Shown here piece by piece: positions 39,284-50,095 of a DNA stretch of 64,000 nt. The stretch is from CAVQBJ01 sp963724405 (lineage in GTDB: Bacteria > Actinomycetota > Thermoleophilia > Solirubrobacterales > Solirubrobacteraceae), in contig CAVRUQ010000003.1 of NCBI GenBank assembly GCA_963724405.1, positions 1,550,001-1,614,000 on the forward strand, written 5' to 3'. The notes beneath the pieces were generated by a model. That model was not told the origin of the DNA. It made no database searches and saw only the letters and a list, made by a program, of their open reading frames with translations. Each line of letters starts with the position of its first letter. The first letter of the stretch is position 1. Both the position numbers and the translations under genes were made by a program.

Positions 39284-40189
39284 ATGACCGCACCCGCGAG
39301 CGCCGAAGAGATCCGCGACGTCAACGAGCGTTACCACGACGTCGCCGCCGAGAGCTACGACTCCAAATGGGGGATCGACTTCGGCGGGATCGGCCACGCC
39401 CAGGTGCTGGGCAAGGTGCGCAAGGCGCTCGGACACCCCCCGGGGCGCTATCGGCGCTCGCTGGAGATCGGGGCCGGTACCGGGTACTTCACCCTCAACC
39501 TGCTCGCCGCCGGGATCGTGCGGGAGGCGATCTGCACCGACATCTCCGCCGGCATGCTCGCGACGCTGCGCGACAACGCCGAGCGTCTCGACCTGACGGT
39601 CGAGACGATGGTCGCCGACGCCGAGCGACTGCCGCTGCAGGACGAGCAGTTCGATCTCGTGCTCGGTCACGCCGTGCTGCACCACATCCCCGATCTGGGC
39701 GCCGCGTTCGCCGAGTTCCGGCGCGTGCTGCGGCCCGGCGGGACGATCCTCTTCGCCGGGGAGCCCTCGCGCTACGGCGACCGCATCGCGGCGGTCCCGA
39801 AGCGCGCCGCCTCGCGCGTGGCTCCGGCGTGGCGGCTCGCGGTCGGAGCGACGGAGGCACCGCGAGGCGGCGACGCGAGCGCGGACCATCGGTTGGAGAG
39901 CGTCGTGGATGTGCATGCCTTTGCCCCGAGCGAGCTGCGCAGCTGGGCCGAGGCCGCCGACTTCGAACGGGTGCGCGTCGGCGGCGAGGAGCTGCTCGCG
40001 AACTGGTTCGGTTGGGCGAACCGCACGCTCGAGGCGACCGCCGCACCCGAGACGGTGCCGTGGGCTTGGCGCCAGTACGCCTACCGAGGCTACCTCGCGC
40101 TGCAGGAACTCGACCGTCGGCTGCTCGAATCGCGCTTGCCGCCGGCGATCTTCTACAACCTGATGATCTCGGCGCGCCGCCCCGACTGA
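39284..40189 (+). CDS. Class I SAM-dependent methyltransferase
   Basis: This protein has 301 residues. SAM motif I is SLEIGAGTGYFTLNLL near 58-73, the acidic post-I residue follows in ICTDISAGM, and LVLGHAVLHHIPDL marks the UbiE/Methyltransf_11 group. The C-terminal 120 residues form a separate helical domain (ELRSWAEAADFERVR, WAWRQYAYRGYLALQELD). The target is unknown. Its position, sharing a divergent promoter with the Rv3030-like gene and preceding the GH13 gene, suggests a second methylation step on a glucan or its lipid or glycerate end, but this is inference. Confidence 0.78.
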   Translation: MTAPASAEEIRDVNERYHDVAAESYDSKWGIDFGGIGHAQVLGKVRKALGHPPGRYRRSLEIGAGTGYFTLNLLAAGIVREAICTDISAGMLATLRDNAERLDLTVETMVADAERLPLQDEQFDLVLGHAVLHHIPDLGAAFAEFRRVLRPGGTILFAGEPSRYGDRIAAVPKRAASRVAPAWRLAVGATEAPRGGDASADHRLESVVDVHAFAPSELRSWAEAADFERVRVGGEELLANWFGWANRTLEATAAPETVPWAWRQYAYRGYLALQELDRRLLESRLPPAIFYNLMISARRPD

Positions 40190-40210
40190 CGGGCGGCAAG
40201 GCGCCCCGAC

Positions 40211-41737
40211 TCAGAGAGCCGCCGAGCCGACGCGCTCCCGCGCGTCGCCGGCGCCCGTGCCGGTGACAGCGCCGAAGGCCAGGAAGTACGACGCCCACGG
40301 CTCGAGCGCCACGTACAGACCGTCGCCGGCCAGCTCGTCGCCGTCGCGCTCGAAGCGTTGTCCGCCGATGCGGTCGTCCAGCTCCCACACCCGCCCGCCG
40401 AGATCGTCCCAGGGCGGGTGCACTCGAGCCTCGGCCGGTGAAGCAGCGAGGTTGACCACGACGAGGTGGTGTGTGCCCGCAGTGGACCAACCCCAGGCGA
40501 CCAGCTGCCGGAACGAGTCGTTGTCGGGCCACCCGCTGCAGTCGCACAAGCGCCAGTCGCCGTTGCGCAGGCCAGACTCGGCCACCGCGCGCAGCAGCCG
40601 CTCGTAGAAGGCATGCAGATCGGCGTCGTCGGGCTCGTCCGGGGCACGGGCGAGGAAGACCGGGATGTGCGTCCGGCGGCCCTCCAGCTGGCCGTCGTGG
40701 TACAGCCGCGCGCCCTGAAGCGTGGACATGACGACGGCGGCGGCCCGCGCCTGCGCCGCCCCGAACGTGGCCGCCGCGCGCGGCTCGTCGTGATTCTCGA
40801 CGAAGCGGATCAACCGCTCCTGATAGCCCGCGTCGGCCTGTAGGTGGCCCCGCACCGATGCGGCCCCGTCGTGGACCAGGCGATCGTAGAGGCGCTTGTC
40901 GTAGCAGAGGTCGAAGCCCTGCTGCTGGAGGGCCCATTCCATTTCCCAATACGCCTCGGCCATGAAGAGCAGATCCGGATGCGCCTCCTTCACGCGGCCG
41001 ATCACCGTCGGCCAGTAATCGGCCTCGGGGGCCGGGCCGACCCGCTCGCCCCAGGTGCGCGCGAACACCTCGTTGGTCATCAGCATCGCCATGTCGCAGC
41101 GCAGTCCGTCGCAGGCGTCTCCGACCGCCGTCAGCGTCTCGACGACCGCGTCGCGGAGCACCGGGGAGAAGGCGTTCAGCTGCACGACGTCGGGCCACGG
41201 CGGGAAGTAGGGATCGCGCCCGTTGGCGAGGACCCCGCCGGCGGTGCGGATGAACGCCTCGGGGTGGGCGGCGAGCTCCTCCTCGGTGCCGGCCAGAAGA
41301 CACTGCGGGCGCGCCGTCACCCACGGGTGGTCGGGCGCCACGTGGTTGGGGACGTAGTCGAGGATCAAGCCCAGGCCACGGTGCGCGAGCTGCTCGCGGG
41401 CGGTGGCGAGGGCGTCCGGTCCGCCGAAGCGCTCGTCGACGACGTAGTCGCGGACGCAGTAGGGCGAGCCGATCACGTCCTCGGGGCGCAGGTCGGGGAG
41501 CGCGGCCCGGTTGCCGGCGTCCAGCTGCGGATTCGCCAGGGCGACGCGCAGGCCGGCGGGGCTGCGCTGCCAGACTCCCATCAGCCAGACGGCGTCGACC
41601 GGGAGCGCGGCCAGCGCGTCCCACTCGGCGGCCGCGACCTCGCTCAGGAGCAGCGGCCGTCCCCGCTCGCGACCGAGCCGCTGCAGCCACGCCGCGGTGT
41701 TGAGCTCGTACACCGTCGGGCGGGTGGACAGACGCAC
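40211..41737 (-). CDS. GH13-family alpha-amylase-like enzyme
   Basis: This 508-residue protein has the conserved GH13 regions: DYVPNH (127-132), nucleophile Asp215 in GLRCDMAML, acid/base Glu261 in FMAEAYW, and NHDE at 315-318 (RFVENHDEPRAA). There is no signal peptide, so it acts on cytoplasmic glucan. A short C-terminal beta domain ends WASYFLAFG. The motif set does not match TreS, GlgE or GlgB; alpha-amylase or glucanotransferase activity is likely but the specificity is open. GTG 41737 follows the GH63 stop by 8 bp, indicating one transcript. Confidence 0.82.
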   Translation of the reverse strand: MRLSTRPTVYELNTAAWLQRLGRERGRPLLLSEVAAAEWDALAALPVDAVWLMGVWQRSPAGLRVALANPQLDAGNRAALPDLRPEDVIGSPYCVRDYVVDERFGGPDALATAREQLAHRGLGLILDYVPNHVAPDHPWVTARPQCLLAGTEEELAAHPEAFIRTAGGVLANGRDPYFPPWPDVVQLNAFSPVLRDAVVETLTAVGDACDGLRCDMAMLMTNEVFARTWGERVGPAPEADYWPTVIGRVKEAHPDLLFMAEAYWEMEWALQQQGFDLCYDKRLYDRLVHDGAASVRGHLQADAGYQERLIRFVENHDEPRAAATFGAAQARAAAVVMSTLQGARLYHDGQLEGRRTHIPVFLARAPDEPDDADLHAFYERLLRAVAESGLRNGDWRLCDCSGWPDNDSFRQLVAWGWSTAGTHHLVVVNLAASPAEARVHPPWDDLGGRVWELDDRIGGQRFERDGDELAGDGLYVALEPWASYFLAFGAVTGTGAGDARERVGSAAL

Positions 41738-41745
41738 GCCGCCAC

Positions 41746-44460
41746 TCAGTCGGTCAGCGCCGCGATTTCGTCCGGATGCGCATGCAGCGCGCCGCCGAGC
41801 ATGAACAGCAGCGCCACCGTGCCGGTCCAGCCGGTCTGGTGACTCGCGCCGATGCCGGCCCCGTTGTCGCCGTGGAAGTACTCGTGGAACATGATCAGGT
41901 CGTGCCAGTGCGGATCGTTTTGGAATTTCTCGATCCCGCCGAACACCGGCCGGCGTCCGTTCTCGTCCTCGGTGAACGTGGTCGCCAGGCGCGTGCCGAT
42001 CTCGGTCGCGATCTCGCTGAGGTTCATCTCGCGCCCGGAGCCGGTCGGGCACTCGACCTTCAGCCGGTCGCCGTAGAAGCGGTGCAGCTGCAGAAGTCCG
42101 CGCAGGATAACCAGGTTCATCGGGAACCAGACCGGGCCGCGCCAGTTGGAGTTGCCCCCGAACATGCCGGTGTCCGACTCGGCCGGGAGGTAGTGGACGC
42201 TGTACTCCTGACCGCCCCAGTCGAAGACACACGGCTGCTCGAGGTGACGACGCGAGATCGCCCGGATCCCGTGGGCGCCGAGGAACTCCTCTTCGTCGAG
42301 CATCACCGCGAGGATCCGCCGCAGCCTGTCCTCGTCGACGAGCGAGGCGAGGCGCCGGCCCTCCGGGCTGCCGCTCAGGAGATCGGCCAGCGACGGCACC
42401 TCGTCTGAGAAGTCCTGGACGAAGCGTTCAACGCGTTCCACGAGCTTGGGGTAGCGATCGAGCAGCTCGCCTTCGAACACGGTCGCGGCGCAGAGCGGCA
42501 GCAGACCCACCAGCGAACGGACCCTCAGTTGGATGGGGGTGCCATCCGGCTGACGCAGGACGTCGTAGTAGAAGCCGTCCTCCTCGTCCCACAGCACTGT
42601 GTCGCCATCCGGTGGGTCCATGGCGATCGCGATCCACTCGAAGTGGGTGGCGAACTTCATCGCCATATCCGCATACGCGGGATCGTGCTGGGCCAGCTCG
42701 GCGGCAATCTGCAGCATCCATTGGCAGTACAGGGCCATCCAGGCGGTGCCGTCGGCCTGCTCGAGCGTCCCGCCGCCAGGCAGGGGCGCGGAGCGGTCGA
42801 AGATGCCGATGTTGTCCAGGCCGAGGAAGCCGCCCTGGAAGAGGTTGCGGTCGTCGGGGTCCTTGCGGTTGACCCACCAGGTGAAGTTGGTCAGCAGGCG
42901 GTCGAACACACGGGCGAGGAACTCGCGGTCGCCCTCGCCCCTGATCTCGGCCTCGCGCTCGTACACGAACAGCGCGGCCCACGCCGTCACCGGCGGGTTG
43001 ACGTCGCTGAAGTTCCATTCGTAGGCCGGGATCTGGCCGTTCGGATGCTGGTAGCGGGTGTCGAGCAGCAGCTCGACCTGCTCCTTGGCGAAGTCGACGT
43101 CCACGAGCGAGAGCGGCGCGCAGTGGAAGGCCAGATCCCAGGCGGCGAACCAGGGGTACTCCCACTTGTCCGGCATCGAGATCACGTCGCCCGAGACCAT
43201 GTGAAACCAGGGCACGTTGCGAGTGGAGCTCGTGGGGGCGTTCGGAGCCCACGGGTTGACGCCATGCTCGCGCAGCCAGCGATGGACGTTGTACTCGTAG
43301 TACTGCTTGCCCCACAGCAACCCGGCCAGCGCCTGGCGCATCACCATCGCTCCGTCCGCCCGCAGCGAATCCGGGATGACGGTCGCGTAGAACTGATCGG
43401 CCTCCTTGCGGCGAGCCCGGAGAGCGCGGTCGAAGCTCGAGCCCAGTGGGTTGGCCTTGCTCGGCGAGCCGCTCTTCGTCGTGCCGCAGGCGCTCAGCCG
43501 GACGCGAATCGCCGCGCTCTCGCCCCCCGCGACCTCGAGCACGTGATGGGCGGCCATCTTGGTGCCGGTGCGCGCCGGATTGACGGCGTCGTCGGCGCCG
43601 TGCACGACGTAGTCGTTGATCGCATCCTTGACGTGCGGCGACCCGTTCGGCACTCCGAACAGGCGCTCGTTGTTCGTCTCGTTCTCGCAGAACAGCAGCT
43701 CCGCCGATCCATCCGCGTACAGCGACCAGTCGCCCAGCTCGGGGTGCGAGGCGCGCGCCGCGGCGATCCCCCGCCCGCCCTCTGAGGCCGTCAGCATCGG
43801 CTTGACGACCTCGTCGCCCCATGACCACGTGTTGCGGAACCACAGCGTCGGGAGGAGATGCAGGGTCGCGGCGTCCGGCCCGCGGTTGTGCGCCGTCACC
43901 TGCATGAGGATGTCGTCGTGGGCGCCCTTGGCGTACTCGACGATCACATCGAAGTAGCGGTCGTCGTCGAAGATGCCCGTGTCGAGCAGCTCGTACTCCA
44001 TGTCCTGCTTGCCGCGGCGGGCGTTCGTGGACACCAGGTCCTCGTAGGGAAACGCGCCCTGGGGGTACTTGTACTGGCACTTCAGGTAGGAGTGGGTCGG
44101 GGTGCTGTCGAGGTAGAACCAGTACTCCTTGACGTCCTCGCCGTGATTTCCCTGCGCGTTGGTGAGGCCGAACATGCGCTCCTTGAGGATCGGGTCGGCC
44201 CCGTTCCACAGAGTCAGGGCCAGGCACAGCCGCTGGCGCTCGTCGCAGATCCCGGCGATGCCGTCCTCGCCCCAGTGGTACGCGCGCGAGCGAGCCTGGT
44301 CGTGCGTGAAGTAGTCCCAGGCGTCCCCACCCGCGCTGTAGTCCTCCCGAACGGTCCCCCACTGACGCTCGCTGAGGTAGGGACCCCACGCCTTCCACGG
44401 CACCTCGCCGGTGCGGGCCGCCTCCAGCCTCGTGTGCTCGGGCGTCGTGGCCTTCGCCAT
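41746..44460 (-). CDS. GH63-type glucosidase, cytoplasmic, 904 residues
   Basis: The N-terminal beta-sandwich (about 1-330) is followed by an (alpha/alpha)6 barrel typical of GH63. KWEYPWFAAWDLAFH contains the likely acid residue, and FHEYFHGDNGAGIGASHQT near the C-terminus contains the likely base. GGFLGLDNIG and GNSNWRGPVWFPMN are other family blocks. Bacterial GH63 enzymes cleave alpha-glucosides or mannosyl/glucosylglycerate; here it may trim glucan or a glucosylated primer. ATG 44460 is preceded by GATACT exactly 7 nt upstream, so a leaderless start is likely. It is the first gene of a pair with the GH13 gene. Confidence 0.85.
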   Translation of the reverse strand: MAKATTPEHTRLEAARTGEVPWKAWGPYLSERQWGTVREDYSAGGDAWDYFTHDQARSRAYHWGEDGIAGICDERQRLCLALTLWNGADPILKERMFGLTNAQGNHGEDVKEYWFYLDSTPTHSYLKCQYKYPQGAFPYEDLVSTNARRGKQDMEYELLDTGIFDDDRYFDVIVEYAKGAHDDILMQVTAHNRGPDAATLHLLPTLWFRNTWSWGDEVVKPMLTASEGGRGIAAARASHPELGDWSLYADGSAELLFCENETNNERLFGVPNGSPHVKDAINDYVVHGADDAVNPARTGTKMAAHHVLEVAGGESAAIRVRLSACGTTKSGSPSKANPLGSSFDRALRARRKEADQFYATVIPDSLRADGAMVMRQALAGLLWGKQYYEYNVHRWLREHGVNPWAPNAPTSSTRNVPWFHMVSGDVISMPDKWEYPWFAAWDLAFHCAPLSLVDVDFAKEQVELLLDTRYQHPNGQIPAYEWNFSDVNPPVTAWAALFVYEREAEIRGEGDREFLARVFDRLLTNFTWWVNRKDPDDRNLFQGGFLGLDNIGIFDRSAPLPGGGTLEQADGTAWMALYCQWMLQIAAELAQHDPAYADMAMKFATHFEWIAIAMDPPDGDTVLWDEEDGFYYDVLRQPDGTPIQLRVRSLVGLLPLCAATVFEGELLDRYPKLVERVERFVQDFSDEVPSLADLLSGSPEGRRLASLVDEDRLRRILAVMLDEEEFLGAHGIRAISRRHLEQPCVFDWGGQEYSVHYLPAESDTGMFGGNSNWRGPVWFPMNLVILRGLLQLHRFYGDRLKVECPTGSGREMNLSEIATEIGTRLATTFTEDENGRRPVFGGIEKFQNDPHWHDLIMFHEYFHGDNGAGIGASHQTGWTGTVALLFMLGGALHAHPDEIAALTD

Positions 44461-44467
44461 GGGAGCG

Positions 44468-44473
44468 AGTATC
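44468..44473 (-). promoter_or_regulatory. -10 box for leaderless transcription of the GH63 gene
   Basis: GATACT on the minus strand ends 7 nt before the ATG at 44460. No ribosome-binding site is present upstream. Confidence 0.4.
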
Positions 44474-44576
44474 CAACTCACTCGCGGAACGCGCAAGGGG
44501 GCTTCCCGAACCGGTCACACGATCGCCGGTGCGTTTGGCGTGGCGAGCCGGATCTCTGCGTGTGGCGGGGCCGCGG

Positions 44577-45809
44577 TCAGACGCGAGGGGCCCGGCGGGC
44601 GGGCGCGGCGCCGAGCCCGCCCGGTCGGGCGCATGCGTCCGCGCGCAAGGAGCCATAGACCTCGCGGGTCCGCTGGGCGACGTCGCCCCAGTCGAAGCGC
44701 AGGACGTGCTCGGAGGCCTCAGCCACGAGCCGGTCGCGCAGAGCATCGTCGGTGAGGACCCGTTCGAGCATGCGTGCGAGCGAGCGGGGATCGCGCGAGG
44801 TGAACCGCAGTCCGACACCCTGATTGGGCACCAGCTCGCGCAGCCCGCCGGTGTCGGCGACCAGGCACGGGCATCCCGAGGCCATCGCCTCCAGGGCGAC
44901 GAGTCCGAACGGCTCGTAGATGGAGGGCACGACGCACAGATCGGCGATCCGGTAGAGGGAGTGCAGCGCGTCGTCGCCGATCCAGCCGAGGAACGTCCCG
45001 TGCGCGTCGAGGCCGAGCCGGCGGGCCTGGGCCCTGAGCTCGCGCTCGTGCGGCCCCGATCCGGCCACGACGAAGCGCACGCCGGGCTGCCGACGGATCA
45101 CGCCGGGCAGCGCCTCGAGCGCGAGCTGGAAGCCCTTCTCGTAGACGAGCCGCCCGACGAGCAGCACGAGCTTGTCCGCCGGGCCGGCGAACCGGGCACG
45201 CAGCGCCTGGAGATCGTCGACCGGCCGCATGTCCACCGCGTCGACGCCGTTCGGGATCACGGTCACGCGCCGCTCGTCGATCGAGAAGACGTCGGCCACG
45301 TGACCGCGCATGTAATGCGAGCACACGATCACCCCGTCGGCGCGGCGCACCATGCGGCCTTCGGCGCGATGGATGCGCGACTGAGGCGGCTTGTCCACCC
45401 AGCCCTGATGGCGACCGTACTCGGTCGCATGCACCGTGGTGAGGAGCGGCACGCCAAGCCGATCGGCGAGCGCCGTGCCGGCCGCGGCCACGAGCCAGTC
45501 GTGCCCGTGGATGAGGTCGAAGGGCCGGTCCTCGGCGAGCGTCTCGCCGGCCCGGCGCAGGTCTTCGTTCATCTGCGCCACCCAGGTGAGGAAGCGATCG
45601 AGGTCGCGCGGCCAGCGGGGCTCGCGAACCCGGTGCACCGCCACGCCGGCTCGCTCCTGGAGCTCGGGCGCATCACCGCCACCGCGCGTCAGCACGTCGA
45701 CCTCGATGCCCTGGCGCACGAGCTCCTCCGAGAGCCTGCACACGTGGCGGCCGAGACCGCCCTCGATGATCGGCGGGTACTCCCAGGCGAGCATGAGCAC
45801 GCGCGTCAC
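44577..45809 (-). CDS. GT4 alpha-1,4-glucosyltransferase, Rv3032/glycogen synthase-like
   Basis: This 410-residue GT-B enzyme starts VLMLAWEYPPIIEGGLGRHV, nearly the pattern of mycobacterial Rv3032 (SWEYPPVVIGGLGRHV). It shares GHDWLVAAAG, TTVHATEYGRHQGW, VIPNGVDA, LVGRLVYEKGF and the donor-site SIYEPFGLVALEAMASG with its E-x7-E glutamates. Rv3032 elongates the alpha-1,4 chain of methylglucose lipopolysaccharide and contributes to glycogen. GTG 45809 has TAGTCT 8 nt upstream. It is separated from treY by 73 bp and so has its own promoter next to the trehalose operon. Confidence 0.88.
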   Translation of the reverse strand: MTRVLMLAWEYPPIIEGGLGRHVCRLSEELVRQGIEVDVLTRGGGDAPELQERAGVAVHRVREPRWPRDLDRFLTWVAQMNEDLRRAGETLAEDRPFDLIHGHDWLVAAAGTALADRLGVPLLTTVHATEYGRHQGWVDKPPQSRIHRAEGRMVRRADGVIVCSHYMRGHVADVFSIDERRVTVIPNGVDAVDMRPVDDLQALRARFAGPADKLVLLVGRLVYEKGFQLALEALPGVIRRQPGVRFVVAGSGPHERELRAQARRLGLDAHGTFLGWIGDDALHSLYRIADLCVVPSIYEPFGLVALEAMASGCPCLVADTGGLRELVPNQGVGLRFTSRDPRSLARMLERVLTDDALRDRLVAEASEHVLRFDWGDVAQRTREVYGSLRADACARPGGLGAAPARRAPRV

Positions 45810-45817
45810 GACCCAAG

Positions 45818-45823
45818 AGACTA
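45818..45823 (-). promoter_or_regulatory. -10 box for (near-)leaderless transcription of the GT4 gene
   Basis: TAGTCT on the minus strand ends 8 nt before the GTG at 45809, leaving essentially no untranslated leader. Confidence 0.4.
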
Positions 45824-45882
45824 GTACCGCGGGTCTCGCGCAGGCAGGCGCCGGGGCGCGCCGCCGGGCCGGACGCCGCACC

Positions 45883-47943
45883 CTATCGCCGCTCGAGCAG
45901 CCAGTGCCCCTCGAAGCCGTCGCCGAGCTCGGCGAGCGTGGGCGCGCGCGAGAGGTCGACGTCACGGTCGGCGAGCACGTCTCGCCACCGTCCGCCCGCG
46001 TCGGGCGCAAGCGGAGACCCGCCGGCGCCGCCCGCCCGTAGCGTGACGACGACGAGCGCTTCGGCGTCGCCGCGCAGGAAAGCGCAGACATCCGGCCCCG
46101 CCTCCACCGGCTCGTAGGCGCCGGCGAAGGCCTGCGGCCGGCGGGCGCGCAGCGCAAGCGAACGGTGGATGAGAAACAGCTTGGCGTCGTCCGCACTCGG
46201 GCGGGCCCCGGCGCGGACGCGCGTCAGCGCCGCCCGACGCTCGTCCCAGTCGACCGGCCGGCGATTGTCGGGATCGACGAGCGACAGGCGCCACAGCTCG
46301 TCGCCCTGGAAGATGTCCGGCACGCCCGGGCAGGTGAGCTTCAGCAGCAGCTGGCCGAGCGCGCTGCGCCGCCCCTCCACCCCGAGCCGGCTCATGAAGT
46401 CCGCCAAGTCATCGACGAAGGGCCGGTGATCGAGCAGCGCGGCGGCGAACGCCCTGACCCGCTCCTCCCATCGCTCGTCCGGCTCGACCCAGCTCGTGTG
46501 GCGCTTGGCCTCGCGCAGCGCCTTCGTCAGGTAGGCCTGCAGCCGCTCGAGCTCGATCGGCCAGACGCCGACGAGGGTCTGATAGATGAGGTACTCCTCG
46601 CTGAAGTCGGGGGCGCCGCCCTCCCCCTCCCCGCCGTCGCCCGCGCGCAGCCCGGCGGTCAGCCGGTGCCAGGCCATCACTCGCTCGCGCCACTCGTCGG
46701 CGCGTCCGGCGAGCGCCCCGATGCGCGCTCGAGCGTCGCCGGAGCGCTTCGTGTCGTGGGTCTGGGTGGCCAGCAGACCGCGCGGGAAGCGTCGCGCGCG
46801 CTCCAGATTGGCGGCGTGGAAGTCGGCCACCGACAGGCCGAAGCGACCCGGGTCACCGCCCACCTCGTTGAGCGCGACGAGGCGCAGATAGCGGTAGAAG
46901 GCGGTGTCCTCCACGCCCTTGGCCGTCACGGCGGGCGAGGCCTGCTGGAAGCGGGTGATGAACTCGTCCGGGACGGCCTCGGGCCGAGCGAGCAGCAGCG
47001 CGGCCGCGAGCTCATCATCGGCGATCGCGCCGAGCGCATCGGCGTCCGCCGCCTCCGCGCGCCCGTTCCAGGGCTCGACGTAGGTTCGGTAGACGGGCAG
47101 GGCGGCGAGCGCCCGGGCCAGCCGCGCCGTCGAGAAATGCGGCGCGAGACGCCGCAGACGCTCGAGCTCGCGCGAGAACGTGCCCCGCGCCTGCTCGACC
47201 TTCGCCGCCGTCGCCACCTCGTCGAACGGACGGCCGTCCCCGCTGATCTCGGTCCACAGCGCGGTCAGCGACGCCTCGCCGGCCGGGTCGACGAACAGCG
47301 CGGCGACGTCGTTGAGGAACTCGTAGCCGACCGTCCCCTCGACCGGCCAGGCCCTCAGCGCCTCCCCGGGGGGCGTCGCGCTGAGGATCTTCTCGACCCA
47401 AACGTGGGGCGCGCCCTTCTCGCGCAGGCGCTGCAGGTAGCCCGCCGGATCGGCGAGTCCGTCGGGATGGTCGATGCGCAGGCCGGCGAGCACGCCGTCG
47501 CGCACGAGCTCCAGCACCTTGGCGTGGGTGACATCGAACACGACCGGGTCCTCCTGACGCAGCGCCACGAGGTCGTCGATGTCGAAGAAGCGCCGAGGGA
47601 ACCCGGTCTCCGGATCGAGGTCGAAGAACCGAACGCGCAGCGCCGGATCGCTCCACCACCGGTTCTCGTCGCTGCGCGCCATGTGGTTGGGCACGATGTC
47701 GAGGATGATCCCCAGGTCGGCCTGGGCCAGCTCGCGAAGGCCCGACTCGCCGCCGAGCGCGTCCGACACCCGGGTGGGATCGATCACGTCGTAGCCGTGC
47801 GTCGACCCCGGCCGCGCCTGCAGTGCCGGGCTCAGATACAGATGGCTCACGCCGAGCTCGCGCAGGTAGGGCGCCAGCCCGCGCACGCGCGCGAAGTCCA
47901 GCCCGGGCCCGAGCTGCAAGCGGTAGGTCGCGCGAACCTCCAT
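45883..47943 (-). CDS. treY: Maltooligosyl trehalose synthase
   Basis: This GH13 enzyme converts the reducing-end maltose unit of a glucan chain to an alpha-1,1-linked trehalosyl end. It has 686 residues. RATYRLQLGPGLDFA at the N-terminus, SHLYLSPALQARPGSTHGYD, nucleophile Asp158 in GLRIDHPDGLADP, acid/base Glu184 in WVEKILS, and THDTKRSGD are the TreY signatures. TreZ then releases trehalose. ATG 47943 follows the glgX stop by 13 bp, the last gene of the trehalose operon. Confidence 0.96.
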   Translation of the reverse strand: MEVRATYRLQLGPGLDFARVRGLAPYLRELGVSHLYLSPALQARPGSTHGYDVIDPTRVSDALGGESGLRELAQADLGIILDIVPNHMARSDENRWWSDPALRVRFFDLDPETGFPRRFFDIDDLVALRQEDPVVFDVTHAKVLELVRDGVLAGLRIDHPDGLADPAGYLQRLREKGAPHVWVEKILSATPPGEALRAWPVEGTVGYEFLNDVAALFVDPAGEASLTALWTEISGDGRPFDEVATAAKVEQARGTFSRELERLRRLAPHFSTARLARALAALPVYRTYVEPWNGRAEAADADALGAIADDELAAALLLARPEAVPDEFITRFQQASPAVTAKGVEDTAFYRYLRLVALNEVGGDPGRFGLSVADFHAANLERARRFPRGLLATQTHDTKRSGDARARIGALAGRADEWRERVMAWHRLTAGLRAGDGGEGEGGAPDFSEEYLIYQTLVGVWPIELERLQAYLTKALREAKRHTSWVEPDERWEERVRAFAAALLDHRPFVDDLADFMSRLGVEGRRSALGQLLLKLTCPGVPDIFQGDELWRLSLVDPDNRRPVDWDERRAALTRVRAGARPSADDAKLFLIHRSLALRARRPQAFAGAYEPVEAGPDVCAFLRGDAEALVVVTLRAGGAGGSPLAPDAGGRWRDVLADRDVDLSRAPTLAELGDGFEGHWLLERR

Positions 47944-47956
47944 CAGTCGGCGTCCG

Positions 47957-50091
<2,135 letters not shown>

Positions 50092-50095
<4 letters not shown>

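Noticed and set aside
44577..45809. Calling the GT4 enzyme simply glycogen synthase GlgA
   Set aside because: It lacks the GlgA N-terminal KxGGL arrangement of GT5 and matches the shorter Rv3032-type GT4 pattern beginning WEYPPxxxGGLGRHV.
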